From assembly GCF_004345735.1 (NCBI RefSeq), contig NZ_SLXL01000016.1, forward strand, positions 1-59,037: 59,037 bases of DNA, written 5' to 3'. Of the stretch, positions 31,210 to 40,403 are shown in pieces. How positions within the stretch are numbered: position 1 is the first letter of the stretch; the number at the start of each line of letters is the position of its first letter. The notes beneath the pieces were generated by a model. That model ran no database searches, was not told where the DNA came from, and was given only the letters and a program-made list of their open reading frames with translations. A program made the position numbers and the translations under genes. Origin of the DNA: Rhodovulum adriaticum (lineage in GTDB: Bacteria; Pseudomonadota; Alphaproteobacteria; Rhodobacterales; Rhodobacteraceae).

Positions 31210-32661
31210 ATGGATCAAACCGTCAAGGAACATGATTGCTGCTCTTCGAAGGATGTCGGCGCCGACAGTTATGACCTGATCGTCGTCGGTGCGGGCTCTG
31301 CCGGGTTCTCGGCTTCGATCACTGCAGCTGAAGCCGGAAAGCGGGTGGCGCTTGTCGGGCACGGCACCATCGGCGGCACCTGCGTGAACGTCGGCTGCGT
31401 TCCGTCCAAGGCGATGATCCGCGCCGCAGAGGCGGCCCATGGTGGCGCGTCCGCTGCCCGGTTCCCGGGCATTGCGTCCTGCGAACATGCGGTGGATTGG
31501 CCAGCCGTTGTGAAAGGCACGACCGATCTGGTCGCGGAGATGCGGCACAAGAAATATATCGACCTGCTGCCCGCCTATGAGAACGTCACCTATATCGAGG
31601 ACGGCCCGGCGCGATTGGTCGAGGGTGGCGTCGCTGTCGGCGGGCGGGTGATATCCGCCCCGCGCATCCTGATCGCCACCGGCTCGCGCCCCCATCAACC
31701 TGCCATCAAAGGCATCGACACCGTGGAGACCCTCGATTCCACCGGTCTGCTGACCCTGCCCGACCGGCCCGAAAGCATCATTGTGCTGGGCGGCGGCTAT
31801 ATCGGCTGCGAGTTGGCGCAGATGGCCTCAAGGCTGGGGGTGAAAGTCACGCTTGTGACCCGCTCGCGCCTTCTGCCCGGCGCCGAGCCGGAGGTGGCCC
31901 AGGCGCTGACGCAAGCGCTGAAGACCGAAGGCATCGCGGTCGAGACCGGTCTTGCTTACGTCTCGGCCGCGAAAGCTGCGGGCGGCGTCATTCTGACTGT
32001 CGAACGCGATGGAAAGACCGAGGTTTTGTCCGCCGAACGGCTGGTTGTGACCACCGGACGGGTGGCCAATTCCGAGAACCTCGGGTTGGAAGACCTCGGG
32101 ATAGAGACCGACGCGCGCGGCTCGATCAAGGTCGGTCCTGACATGGCCACGACGCGGGCCGGCGTCTGGGCGGCGGGCGATGTCACCGACCGTGACCAGT
32201 TCGTCTACATGGCCGCCTACGGTGCCAAGGTGGCAATCAACAATGCCCTTGGACTGGAGCCAATGCGCTATGAGAATGCGGCGATGCCATGGGTCGTGTT
32301 CACCGACCCGCAAGTGGCCGGTGTCGGCGTTTCAGAGGCTGGGGCCAAGGCGGCGGGGCACGAGGTCAAGATCAGCGTGATCACGCTCGACAACGTCCCG
32401 CGCGCCGCCGCGGCCCGCAACACCCGCGGCGTGATCAAGCTGGTGGCCGACGCCAAGACCGACCGCCTGCTGGGCGGCCAGATCGTGGCGCCCGAAGGCT
32501 CGGACACGATCCAGACGCTGGCAATGGCGCTCAAGTTCGGCATGACCTCCAAGGCCCTCGGCGAAACGATTTTCCCATATCTGACCACGGTTGAAGGGCT
32601 GAAACTTGCGGCCCAGACTTTCGACAAGGATGTGGCCAAACTCAGCTGCTGCGCGGGGTAA
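31210..32661 (+). CDS. merA: Mercuric reductase MerA, without NmerA domain
   Basis: 483 residues from ATG at 31210 (AAAGGA 7 bases upstream); ATG at 31204 is also possible. It begins with a short HDCCSSKD tail instead of the ~70-residue NmerA domain. FAD motif DLIVVGAGSAGFSASITAAE, redox pair GGTCVNVGCVPSK, NAD(P) motif IIVLGGGYIGCELAQ, ending YLTTVEGLKLAAQTF and the C-terminal vicinal cysteines LSCCAG that bind Hg2+. Reduces Hg2+ to volatile Hg0 with NADPH in the cytoplasm. The N-terminal CC may partly replace NmerA (inference). Confidence 0.93.
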   Translation: MDQTVKEHDCCSSKDVGADSYDLIVVGAGSAGFSASITAAEAGKRVALVGHGTIGGTCVNVGCVPSKAMIRAAEAAHGGASAARFPGIASCEHAVDWPAVVKGTTDLVAEMRHKKYIDLLPAYENVTYIEDGPARLVEGGVAVGGRVISAPRILIATGSRPHQPAIKGIDTVETLDSTGLLTLPDRPESIIVLGGGYIGCELAQMASRLGVKVTLVTRSRLLPGAEPEVAQALTQALKTEGIAVETGLAYVSAAKAAGGVILTVERDGKTEVLSAERLVVTTGRVANSENLGLEDLGIETDARGSIKVGPDMATTRAGVWAAGDVTDRDQFVYMAAYGAKVAINNALGLEPMRYENAAMPWVVFTDPQVAGVGVSEAGAKAAGHEVKISVITLDNVPRAAAARNTRGVIKLVADAKTDRLLGGQIVAPEGSDTIQTLAMALKFGMTSKALGETIFPYLTTVEGLKLAAQTFDKDVAKLSCCAG

Positions 32662-32665
32662 TGCC

Positions 32666-32851
32666 ATGGTGCTGAAGGAAAGGACCGATCTTCTGTCGAC
32701 ACTTCCCGGTGCGTTGATCGCTTGGGGTCTGCCCATTGCAGCGATGATCTTGGCGATCGGTATCCCGCATCCGATCAAGACCTGGTGTCGCGTAGCCCTT
32801 AATTGTGAGATGGGAAATCCAACGAAATCAACGGCTGAGTTTTGCCCTTAA
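32666..32851 (+). pseudogene. mer-operon membrane protein gene cut by the transposon
   Basis: ATG at 32666 follows merA at once. The native part ends at 32785, where the transposon end begins: about 40 residues with a charged start (MVLKERTDLLSTLPGAL) and one membrane segment (LIAWGLPIAAMILAIGI). The remaining 21 residues come from the transposon end. Probably the stump of a larger hypothetical membrane protein of the mer operon. Confidence 0.6.
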
Positions 32852-32900
32852 ATATGAGATTTTGCCTTTAATTCTGATATTTTTGCCCTTAAACCTGAGA
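32795..32900. repeat. Transposase-binding repeats, left end
   Basis: Four direct copies of a 16-base motif near GCCCTTAATTGTGAGA, starting at 32795, 32844, 32864 and 32885. The last three are 20-21 bases apart. Right-end counterparts are inverted. The asymmetric number (four against two) is typical of Tn7- and Tn5053-like ends bound by the DDE transposase. Confidence 0.7.
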
Positions 32901-32931
32901 CAGGGTTCACAGACATTTGCGGCAAATATCG

Positions 32932-34566
32932 ATGAATGATGATGGCGAAGACTCCGTTGCCGTTGGTGCTGAAGAGGCGCGCAGGGCCGCGGTGCTGCGC
33001 CCTCTTGTTCAGGCATATCTCAATGGGACTGGCAGCCTGGAACGTGGCATCAATGACGCCGTTTGGGAGCTTGGTGTCAGCAGGGCGACGGTCTGGCGTT
33101 GGATAAAACGGTTGGCGGAAGAGGGTGGGCGCACCAGCGCTCTGGCTCCGCGGAAACGGGGCCGCCCGACCGGGACGATGTTAATATCCAGCAAAGTCGA
33201 AGCGGTAATCGAGGAGCACCTTCGCCGCTATTTCTTGCGCCGGGAGCGTTCGAGCTTGTCGCGCGTCGTGACAGAAATCCGCAGCGCTTGCTGGCAGGAG
33301 GGCTTGCAACCGCCGACACGGCGAACGGTTCAGCGTCGTCTGGATGCGATGGATGCCCGCGAAGTTGCGAAGGCACGAGAGGGCGCAAAGGCGGCCCGCC
33401 AGAAATTTGCGCCGGTCACAGGTGAGAACAAGGCCAGTATGCCACTGGAGATCGTCCAAATTGATCATACACCGGCGGACATCATTCTTGTCGACGGCTT
33501 TGAACGCAAACCAATTGGGCGGCCTTGGGTCACGCTGGCGATCGACGTCGCAACGCGGATGGTGACCGGATATTACACCTCTCTCGAGGCACCTTCGCGT
33601 CTGTCAGTGGCGCTTTGCCTGACACAGGCGGTGACCCTCAAGGAGGAACTTCTTGCGGAATTGGCGTGCGATGTTCCTTGGCCGGCACAGGGCAAACCGC
33701 ACAGCATCCACGTCGATAACGGTCGCGATTTCCGGTCGCGCGCCTTTCGGTCGGCCTGTGCGGATTGGGGGATCGATCTGGTCTATCGACCGCCAGCAAG
33801 TCCTCACTTCGGTGGTCACATCGAACGGTTGATCGGCACCATGATGGGGGCCGTTCACCTGTTGCCGGGAACAACGCAATCCTCGATCGCGGCAAAGGGC
33901 GACTATGACGCCGAAAGCAAGGCCACGATGACGTTGAGCGAATTCGATCGCTGGTTTGCTCTGGAAATCTGCCGTTACAACAACAGCATTCATTCAAGTC
34001 TTGGCTGCACGCCCGTTGCCAAATGGGAGGCGCTCTCAGAGCAAATGACAGGCGACATCCCCTTCGAGATGGAAGCCTTTCAGGTGAGCTTCCTGCCGAG
34101 TGAACTGCGCAAGATCAGGCGTGACGGCATCCATCTGTTCCAGATAAGGTACTGGTCCGATGCCCTTGCAGGCCACATTGGGCGCGGGGATGGAAAGGTG
34201 GTCGTTCGCTACGATCCTCGCGATATCTCAATGATCTGGGTCGAACTGGACGATGGCCGGTATGTTGAGGCGCGGTACAGAAACCTGGAAATTCCGCCCG
34301 TCTCGCTCTGGGAATATCGCGAAGCGATGAGGAAGGCCCGTGCCCTTGGCAAGTCCGGGTCTAATGAGCTGGTGCTGGCTGAGCTGATCCGACAGCAACG
34401 CCAGATCGAAGCTGAAAGCCGGGGCCTGACGAAGGCCGAACGCAGAACCCGTGAAAGAAAAGGGACATTGAAGGGCACGAACTCGGCCGTCTCGACAACC
34501 GAAGGGCTGCGCCCGATCGATACGGGTGATACATCGCGCCCATTGTTCAAGGTGGAGAGATGGTGA
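32932..34566 (+). CDS. tniA: TniA-type DDE transposase
   Basis: 544 residues from ATG at 32932. N-terminal helix-turn-helix pattern (INDAVWELGVSRATVWRWIK), then the RNase H-like catalytic core: QIDHTPADI (first Asp), HVDNGRDFRSRAF (second Asp), and PHFGGHIERLIGTM (Glu), followed by the Mu-type C-terminal beta-barrel (RYWSDALAGHIGRGDGKVVV, DPRDISMIWV). All three catalytic residues are present. It cuts and joins the transposon ends with TniB's help. Confidence 0.92.
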   Translation: MNDDGEDSVAVGAEEARRAAVLRPLVQAYLNGTGSLERGINDAVWELGVSRATVWRWIKRLAEEGGRTSALAPRKRGRPTGTMLISSKVEAVIEEHLRRYFLRRERSSLSRVVTEIRSACWQEGLQPPTRRTVQRRLDAMDAREVAKAREGAKAARQKFAPVTGENKASMPLEIVQIDHTPADIILVDGFERKPIGRPWVTLAIDVATRMVTGYYTSLEAPSRLSVALCLTQAVTLKEELLAELACDVPWPAQGKPHSIHVDNGRDFRSRAFRSACADWGIDLVYRPPASPHFGGHIERLIGTMMGAVHLLPGTTQSSIAAKGDYDAESKATMTLSEFDRWFALEICRYNNSIHSSLGCTPVAKWEALSEQMTGDIPFEMEAFQVSFLPSELRKIRRDGIHLFQIRYWSDALAGHIGRGDGKVVVRYDPRDISMIWVELDDGRYVEARYRNLEIPPVSLWEYREAMRKARALGKSGSNELVLAELIRQQRQIEAESRGLTKAERRTRERKGTLKGTNSAVSTTEGLRPIDTGDTSRPLFKVERW

Positions 34567-34567
34567 A

Positions 34568-35449
34568 TTGAGGGCAGGGACAACTGAAGAAGACGGCCGG
34601 ATCGCCCTCATTCAATCGGATATCTGGATCGGCTTTCCTCGGGCGGAACAGGTGTTGGACCGCTTGCAGGGCATGATCGAAGCGCCACGACAAACCCGTA
34701 TGCCTGGGCTTCTTGTGCATGGCGCCTCCGGGATCGGAAAGACGATGATTGCCCGAAACCTGTCGCGCAAGTACGCACCAGAATACGATCCGGCGTCGGG
34801 CATCACCCGCACACCGCTTCTGCTGTTGCAAGCGCCGCCCGCACCTGATGAACGGCGGTTTTACCTGCACATCCTGGCCGCCGTCGGCGCCCCGGCGACG
34901 GCTCTTAGCGCCCGCGCTCAAAATGTGGCTTCCCTCGAAGTCCGTGTCATCGCGCTCTTACGCGACCTTGGCCTGCGGATGATCATGATCGACGAGGTCC
35001 ACAATCTCTTGGCCGGGACCCACCGCGAACAGCGCCGATTTCTCAATGTCCTGCGGTATCTCAGCAATGAACTCGAGGTGTCACTGGTCTGCCTTGGGGT
35101 CAGCGAGGCCGTCGATGCTATTCGCGGTGATATCCAGCTTGCCCGACGGCTGGACGAACATCATCTGCCAAACTGGCGCGACGATGCCGAGTTCTCGGAC
35201 ATGATCCAGACCCTTATTGCTGCCATGCCACTGGAAAAGAAGTCCAACCTGAAGGTCAAATCTCTCAAGCAGGTCTTGGCACTGACCGGTGGGGTGACCT
35301 CGCGCATCTTCGCTCTGGTCAAGGATCTTTCCATCGACGCCATTATCACAGGCGAGGAATGCATCACCGATGACGCAATCGCAAAATGGACGCCGGTTTG
35401 GTCGCGCCATGCGAACCCCCATCGGCGGCTCCAGAAGTCCCGGGTGTGA
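34568..35449 (+). CDS. tniB: TniB-type AAA+ transposition ATPase
   Basis: 293 residues from TTG at 34568 just after the tniA stop; a GTG at 34526 inside tniA is an alternative, and the true start is uncertain. Walker A is GLLVHGASGIGKTMIARNLS, Walker B is RMIMIDEVHNLL, and the sensor region LVCLGVSEAVDAI. TniB selects the target and activates TniA, as TnsC/MuB do. The C-terminus overlaps tniQ. Confidence 0.88.
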   Translation: MRAGTTEEDGRIALIQSDIWIGFPRAEQVLDRLQGMIEAPRQTRMPGLLVHGASGIGKTMIARNLSRKYAPEYDPASGITRTPLLLLQAPPAPDERRFYLHILAAVGAPATALSARAQNVASLEVRVIALLRDLGLRMIMIDEVHNLLAGTHREQRRFLNVLRYLSNELEVSLVCLGVSEAVDAIRGDIQLARRLDEHHLPNWRDDAEFSDMIQTLIAAMPLEKKSNLKVKSLKQVLALTGGVTSRIFALVKDLSIDAIITGEECITDDAIAKWTPVWSRHANPHRRLQKSRV

Positions 35450-36237
35450 AGCCGCACCCGCTGCCCAAGACTGTCGCGCCGCTGCCAGACGAGTTGTTGT
35501 CAGGTTGGTTGTCTCGGCTGGCGGCGGCCAACTACTGTGATGATGCGGAACTACTGGCTCATCTCAGAATCGATACCGCGCATGGCACCGCCTTGGACTT
35601 CAACGTCGACGCGGCTGCGGCGGCGAAGATTGCCAACGCCGCACGGGTTAACCCAGATGTTGTTCGATCTTTGACCTTTCCGGCAATGACGCCACGAGAA
35701 GCCTCACTGACGGCTCAGATGCCATTCCAGCATTGCCTGCGATGCTCCAGAGAGGGTCTTTTGCTCAGGCATTGGAGGCGGGCCTGGGCATTTGACTGCC
35801 AAGTTTGCGGGACGAGACTTGTGCAGACCCTTGGCAAACTCCGTGAGGAACAAATATCTGGAAAACTGATATACCGAGCGCGCCGCGGGGCAGAGATGCT
35901 TGAGTGCGCCGCGCGCTCGCGCGGCCCCAAGCAACTTCGGCGCGCAATGCGCGCAGTCACCTTTGCCATGTCACTCAAAACCTTCCGCGGGGATCCGTCG
36001 TTCGCTGTCCAGAACCCCAGATCGGAAGTTAGGCTGTTCTGCCTCGCCGCAATCGCCGCCGCTCGATCTCATCCCTTGGCTAAGGCAGCCATCGTCAGCA
36101 AAAGCATCGACGACTATGCAAGGGTTGCTCTCTTGCGCGCCTTCGAGAAGGAGCCTCGATTGCTTGCCGCGGTTGATCACATCGCGCAAAGGTGCGCGAG
36201 AAACAGGGGCCCCATGACAGCCGTATCTCACAATTAA
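35386..36237 (+). CDS. tniQ: TniQ-type target-site adaptor
   Basis: 283 residues from ATG at 35386, overlapping tniB by 64 bases; GTG at 35446, overlapping the tniB stop, is a good alternative and would begin just before the family's typical LPDELLSGWLSRLAAAN. A zinc-finger region (QHCLRCSREGLLLRHW, then CQVCGTRLV) is conserved. TniQ/TnsD proteins help choose the insertion site. The stop lies within the right-end repeats. Confidence 0.85.
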   Translation: MDAGLVAPCEPPSAAPEVPGVKPHPLPKTVAPLPDELLSGWLSRLAAANYCDDAELLAHLRIDTAHGTALDFNVDAAAAAKIANAARVNPDVVRSLTFPAMTPREASLTAQMPFQHCLRCSREGLLLRHWRRAWAFDCQVCGTRLVQTLGKLREEQISGKLIYRARRGAEMLECAARSRGPKQLRRAMRAVTFAMSLKTFRGDPSFAVQNPRSEVRLFCLAAIAAARSHPLAKAAIVSKSIDDYARVALLRAFEKEPRLLAAVDHIAQRCARNRGPMTAVSHN

Positions 36238-37214
36238 GGGCAAAAATTGTCGCCAAACGCGTCGCGTCTCAGATTAAAGGGCAACGCGACAGCAGCCTTT
36301 GCAGCCGCTATCTGGACTATATCAAGATCCCGCGCGTGGCGCTCGTCGAGACACTCTGTTTCGAGCTGCAGCGTGACCATGTGAAACCCATGCTGTTCCG
36401 TCAGCCGCCGATAGGCCCGGTTCAGCAGGTCCGCGGCCTCTGCGGGCTCACCATGGCGGATATGGGCAGAAAATGCGTGTTTGCCGCTGGTCAGCGTCCA
36501 GGCATGCACATGGTGAACGTCCAGAACCCCGTCCTGGCCGCGCAGGTCCGTCGTCACAGCCTCGAGATCCGTTCCCTCTGGCGTGCCTTCCATGAGGATG
36601 TGGACCGCTTCCTTGATGACGCCGACGGAGGCCCAGAGGAGAACCACCCCGAACGCCATGCCGAGGATCGGGTCAATCGCCAGAAAGCCGGTGAACTCGA
36701 TCACTAGAGCGGTGACGATGATCAGGAGGCTGCCGACAAAGGTCTGGATGATGTGCCAGAGCGCACCACGGGCATTCAGATCGTCCTTGCTCGATTGCCA
36801 CATCAGCCCCAGCGAGATCACTTCGGTGACCAGGCCTCCGAAGGCGACCCAGAGCATGGGACCCGTGGCCAGGTGAATCGGATTCCCGAGCCGCATCGCG
36901 CCCATCCAGATCACCAGAAGCGCCATACCGAGAAGAAAGCCGCCATTCACCAGTGCCCCGATGATCTCGGCGCGGTACCAGCCGAAACTCCGCGCCGAAT
37001 CCGCCGGGCGGCGCGCAATGCGCTGCGCGATGATGGCCACCAGAACGCCGCCAACCGCCGACAGGGTGTGAAACGCATCCGACAGGACGGCAATCGAGCC
37101 AGTCCAGAGCCCGACGGCCAGTTCAATCACGAAGTAGACGCCGGTGAGCCAGGCCGAAATCACAAGGGCCTTGCCGGAACTCGGCATATGCCCGGCGTGG
37201 GAATGACTGGCCAT
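36234..37214 (-). pseudogene. CDF-family cation efflux protein, C-terminus replaced at transposon end
   Basis: 326 residues from ATG at 37214, which follows GGAGAG and the stop of the TVP38 gene. Six membrane helices with CDF signatures: IAVLSDAFHTLSAVGG (helix II metal site), SFGWYRAEIIGALVNGG, and the cytoplasmic domain VHHVHAWTLTSGKHAFSAHI. His-rich N-terminus ASHSHAGH. Exports Zn, Cd or Co in exchange for protons. Beyond about residue 308 the frame enters the transposon end at 36291, and the last ~19 residues (VALPFNLRRDAFGDNF) are transposon-derived. The core is complete, so activity is possible despite the lost tail. Confidence 0.75.
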
Positions 37215-37215
37215 A

Positions 37216-37878
37216 TCAGCTCTCCTTCCGTTTCGTACCGGTCTTTCGCGTCGCGGCGAAGAGAACCGACAGGCCGGTAAAGCCACCCAGCGCAAGTGCG
37301 GTCCATGTGGCAGTGCGGGCATCGCCGTTCATCGCCTGGCTGCCCATGTGAGCGAGCAAGAAACTCGCTGGAATAATCCCGGCCATCGTGGCCAGCGCGA
37401 ACCTCCAAAGATGCAGCTTGCTCAGACCTGCGGCGTAACTGATCATATCGAAGGACAGAAACGGCAGCAGGCGACTGCCGAAGACCAGGAAGGTCAGAGT
37501 GTTCTGGGACCCGAACAGGCCTGCGTTAATCTTCTGACCGAGATGACGCTCAACGAAGGGACGACCCAAGCCGCGGGCCAGACCAAAGGCGGCAAGCGCA
37601 CCGAGTTCCGCACCTAGAACGACGAAGAGCGTCCCGTACGTGTGTCCATAAGCCGCTCCGGCGGCGAGTGCGATTGGCGTCGAGGGCAGGGGGCTTGCGA
37701 CAATAGCGATTGTCATGAGCGCCACGATGACAATTGGTCCGGCAAGACCTGCCGCCTCGATCCAGCGGTCAATTTCCGCGCGATCCGGCAGGCGAATGTC
37801 AACGCCAAGGACGTCCGGGAAGGCCAATGCGACGACTCCCATCAGGAACACCGCCATAAGAAGGATGCGCATCATCAT
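37216..37878 (-). CDS. TVP38/TMEM64 (DedA-like, VTT domain) membrane protein
   Basis: 220 residues with about five to six membrane segments. VTT-domain features: ALMTIAIVASPLPSTPIALAAGAAYG, GAELGALAAFGLARGLGRPF and FGSRLLPFLSFDMISYAAGL with the characteristic Arg. The family moves lipids or affects metal and envelope homeostasis; in some bacteria it lies next to mercury genes. The following CDF gene starts 2 bases after its stop, so the two form an operon. Confidence 0.85.
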   Translation of the reverse strand: MMMRILLMAVFLMGVVALAFPDVLGVDIRLPDRAEIDRWIEAAGLAGPIVIVALMTIAIVASPLPSTPIALAAGAAYGHTYGTLFVVLGAELGALAAFGLARGLGRPFVERHLGQKINAGLFGSQNTLTFLVFGSRLLPFLSFDMISYAAGLSKLHLWRFALATMAGIIPASFLLAHMGSQAMNGDARTATWTALALGGFTGLSVLFAATRKTGTKRKES

Positions 37879-37881
37879 GGA

Positions 37882-38331
37882 TCAAAACACGGCATAGAGC
37901 AGAACGAAGAACGTCGCTGCCAAAAGGTCAAAGGCCACGCAGAATGGAATATACCAGTTCGGAATCCGGGCGAGACGATAAGAATTGTGGTGTGACATGT
38001 CCCAAAGGGCGTGAAGGGCCAAGCCCAAGGGGAGGAAGGCCCACTGCCATATCAGCCCCAGGAACGCTGCTAAGCCGAACAAAAGGGCGACCGCGAGCTC
38101 TGCCCAGAACACGCGCGCTCTGCCGTCCGCAGCGCCAAAGCCGATATAGGCACCGCCAATCAAAGCAAGCGTGATCGAAGCAAGAGCTATCGAGCTTTGC
38201 TCATCCAAAAAAAGGTGAGCCGGCAATGTGAGAACGACAAGCAACACGCCAACCCATACGGGAGATTTCAAGATATCCCCGTGTCGATGGTGCGATACGT
38301 GATCGCCTGTCTTTTCGAAAATCTGTGCCAT
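37882..38331 (-). CDS. Hypothetical integral membrane protein
   Basis: 149 residues, four membrane segments: about 27-45, 50-68, 75-100 and 130-148. The central loop LALHALWDMSHHNSYRLARI and IPNWYIPFCVAFDLLAA hold conserved-looking His and Trp residues. Cytoplasmic N-terminus with HHRHGD that could bind metal. The downstream TVP38 gene begins 3 bases after its stop; both probably belong to one operon with the CDF gene. No named family recognised. Confidence 0.6.
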   Translation of the reverse strand: MAQIFEKTGDHVSHHRHGDILKSPVWVGVLLVVLTLPAHLFLDEQSSIALASITLALIGGAYIGFGAADGRARVFWAELAVALLFGLAAFLGLIWQWAFLPLGLALHALWDMSHHNSYRLARIPNWYIPFCVAFDLLAATFFVLLYAVF

Positions 38332-38492
38332 GGCTTTGTACCTAGGGATTCCAGCAACTGGAAGGTCAAGGGCTATTCATCCACGCGCGCAACGCAGCGC
38401 TCACTCAACCGTTCCACGGTGAGGTCAAAGGACCGATATCAGGACGTATTTGACGCTGACGCCAAGCTCATGTCCGACGCGCGTGGCGATTT

Positions 38493-38930
38493 TCAGTCAT
38501 CTTTCGCCTTCTGCCAGACTTGCTGGCAGGCTGAGTAAAGAAACGTCGCTGACCAGGTCAGCAACATGAAGCCCAAAAGCGATTGCAGCATCAGCAATAG
38601 TCGAAAGGGCCCGACCACCTCTATGGACGAATAGCCAAGGGTCGAGAACGAGATGCCCGTAACATAGAGAACATCCTGAAACATCGGAGGGCTGTTGCTG
38701 AACGATTGCGGCAGAACGCTTGCCACCACCATCGTGTTGAACACGGCGAGCGTCACAAGTTCCAAGACATGCAGCAACAGCAACGTGGAAAACGTCAGGA
38801 TGATCCGAAAGCCGGAGCCATCCGACCGCTGCGGGGAAAACTTCAGAATGCCCGACAACGCATAATGATGGACAATTCCCATCACGATCGCCGCGCATAT
38901 TCCGACAAACATAGCCATCAACTCGGTCAT
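38493..38930 (-). CDS. Potassium-channel-like (Ion_trans_2) membrane protein
   Basis: 145 residues from ATG at 38930; a start 16 codons earlier is possible. Four hydrophobic segments with a re-entrant pore-like region: FQDVLYVTGISFSTLGYSSIE, where TLGYS resembles the selectivity filter TxGYG of two-helix channels. A helix with LLLMLQSLLGFMLLTWSATF follows. Filter deviates (Ser for the last Gly), so ion choice is unclear. Single gene. Confidence 0.65.
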   Translation of the reverse strand: MTELMAMFVGICAAIVMGIVHHYALSGILKFSPQRSDGSGFRIILTFSTLLLLHVLELVTLAVFNTMVVASVLPQSFSNSPPMFQDVLYVTGISFSTLGYSSIEVVGPFRLLLMLQSLLGFMLLTWSATFLYSACQQVWQKAKDD

Positions 38931-39018
38931 ACACCCAAACCCGTCTTCCTGTTCAAACAGGTCAATTTGACCATACATCAGGCTTTTAGCACAACGGGAC
39001 CAATTGATTCTTCACTGG

Positions 39019-39492
39019 TCAGGCCAACGCGGGGGGCAACCCGTTCAGGGCGACATCCACCGGAACGGTCGGCAAGTTCGATGCGATCCAGCCAGGCCCT
39101 TCGCCTGATCCCAACATCCCTTCCGAGATATCGGCGTAGCCCGAATAACCAGCTTGTCTCAACGCTCGAAGCAGCGATGCGGAGCGTCCGCCAGTGGCGC
39201 AGATCAGTCCAACAGTGCGATCACCGCTCAGTTCCTTGGCCCTGAACAATCGGTCCGGAAAACCGGACGCGTGCATGCTTATCGGCCATACACCAGCACC
39301 TACGCCGGTTTCTTGCCACTCTTTGTGCGTTCTGACATCGATGATCCGCGCCGTATCCGATAGAAGCGCGTCAAAGGCATTCTCTGCCGACCAGACAGAT
39401 CGGCTCTGCGCCAACAGCGGTGACGCCGCGACGGTCAGCACCGTCATATGAGCACCCAGAACGAAACGGCGCCGGTTCAAATCAAGAGCCAT
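39019..39492 (-). CDS. Periplasmic rhodanese-like sulfurtransferase
   Basis: 157 residues from ATG at 39492 (GAGG 8 bases upstream). Tat-like signal NRRRFVLGAHMTVLTVAASP ending LLAQS. Rhodanese domain: LLSDTARIIDVRTHKEW and the active-site loop GLICATGGRSASLL, with the catalytic Cys. Ends QAGYSGYADISEGMLGSGEG. Exported single-domain rhodaneses often accompany copper or sulfur redox operons; sulfur donor unknown. Divergent from the two-component system gene. Confidence 0.8.
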   Translation of the reverse strand: MALDLNRRRFVLGAHMTVLTVAASPLLAQSRSVWSAENAFDALLSDTARIIDVRTHKEWQETGVGAGVWPISMHASGFPDRLFRAKELSGDRTVGLICATGGRSASLLRALRQAGYSGYADISEGMLGSGEGPGWIASNLPTVPVDVALNGLPPALA

Positions 39493-39680
39493 ATTCGAAA
39501 ACCTCATCCTTTGATCGGTTGCGATCCCAAAGGTCACATAACATACGCGCGACGCTACCCGGGAGCACGACACGGTGCAGGCACAGATTTGTATCCATCT
39601 GTAGCAAGGGACTGACCTGATACAAACGGCTACAATTCTGCCCATGAAACAGAATGCAACGATGATCTAGGAAGGACGCC

Positions 39681-40403
39681 ATGGGACCGCCACCTCATAT
39701 CCTTATCGTGGACGACCACGCTCAGATACGCGAAAGCGTCGCGCGCTTCCTGGAGAAGAACGGAATGCGCACGACCGTCGCCAGGGATGCCGTGGAGATG
39801 GATGCCAAGCTGGCCACTGGTCACTTCGACCTCCTCGTGCTCGATGTCATGATGCCGGGCGAGGACGGTTTGTCGGTTTGCCGCAGACTTGCGCCAGAGG
39901 GTGATCTTCCGATCATCATGCTGACGGCGCTTGGTGAGGAAACGGATCGGATCGTGGGTCTGGAAATCGGTGCGGACGATTATCTCGCCAAGCCGTTCAA
40001 TCCACGAGAACTGCTCGCCCGCATCAAGTCGGTTCTTCGGAGAAGCAACCGCGACGAACCTGTGGCCGGAAGCCTCGCTGGGAGGAAAGTCTCTTTTGCG
40101 CACTGGATACTGGATACCGACCGGCAGGTGCTGATTGACGAGTCCACCACCGAGACCCCATTGACGACCTCCGAGTTCAAATTGCTGGCGGTCCTGCTGG
40201 AACGCGCGAGGATGGTGCTCAGCCGTGACCAGTTGCTTGACCTGACCGCTGGTCGGACGGCAGGCCCGATGGATCGCACCATCGACAATCAGATCAGCCG
40301 TCTCCGCCGCAAAATCGAGCCGGATGTACTTAGGCCCAGTGTCATCAAAACGGTGCGGAACGGCGGATACTGTCTGGCTGCCGATGTCGAGGATGCGCCG
40401 TGA
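39681..40403 (+). CDS. OmpR-family response regulator
   Basis: 240 residues from ATG at 39681 (AGGAAGGACGCC). Receiver domain: HILIVDDHAQIR, phosphoacceptor Asp in LLVLDVMMPGEDGL, Thr in IIMLTALGEE and Lys in DDYLAKPFNP. C-terminal winged helix: TTSEFKLLAVLLERARMVLS, DRTIDNQISRLRRKIE, and VIKTVRNGGYCL. Partner of the histidine kinase that overlaps its stop. Context suggests it controls the cytochrome/copper cluster (inference). Confidence 0.92.
   Translation: MGPPPHILIVDDHAQIRESVARFLEKNGMRTTVARDAVEMDAKLATGHFDLLVLDVMMPGEDGLSVCRRLAPEGDLPIIMLTALGEETDRIVGLEIGADDYLAKPFNPRELLARIKSVLRRSNRDEPVAGSLAGRKVSFAHWILDTDRQVLIDESTTETPLTTSEFKLLAVLLERARMVLSRDQLLDLTAGRTAGPMDRTIDNQISRLRRKIEPDVLRPSVIKTVRNGGYCLAADVEDAP

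Larger units (their letters stand above)
32786..36291. mobile_element. TniA-TniB-TniQ transposon (Tn402/Tn5053-like), 3.5 kb, no cargo
   Basis: Terminal inverted repeats: left end TGTCGCGTAGCCCTTAATTG and, reading inward from the right end, TGTCGCGTTGCCCTTTAATC. Each end has internal copies of a GCCCTTAAtnnTGAGA motif: four on the left (32795, 32844, 32864, 32885) and two on the right (36226-36241, 36267-36282). It encodes tniA, tniB and tniQ but no resolvase and no passenger genes. The 5-base flanks differ (CCTGG left, GCAGC right), so there is no target duplication, and different truncated genes lie on the two sides. Confidence 0.85.

Noticed and set aside
32795-32900. Short regularly spaced repeats as a possible CRISPR array
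   Set aside because: Spacing of 20-21 bases between starts leaves no room for spacers, and inverted counterparts lie at the other end of the transposon, so they are transposase sites.
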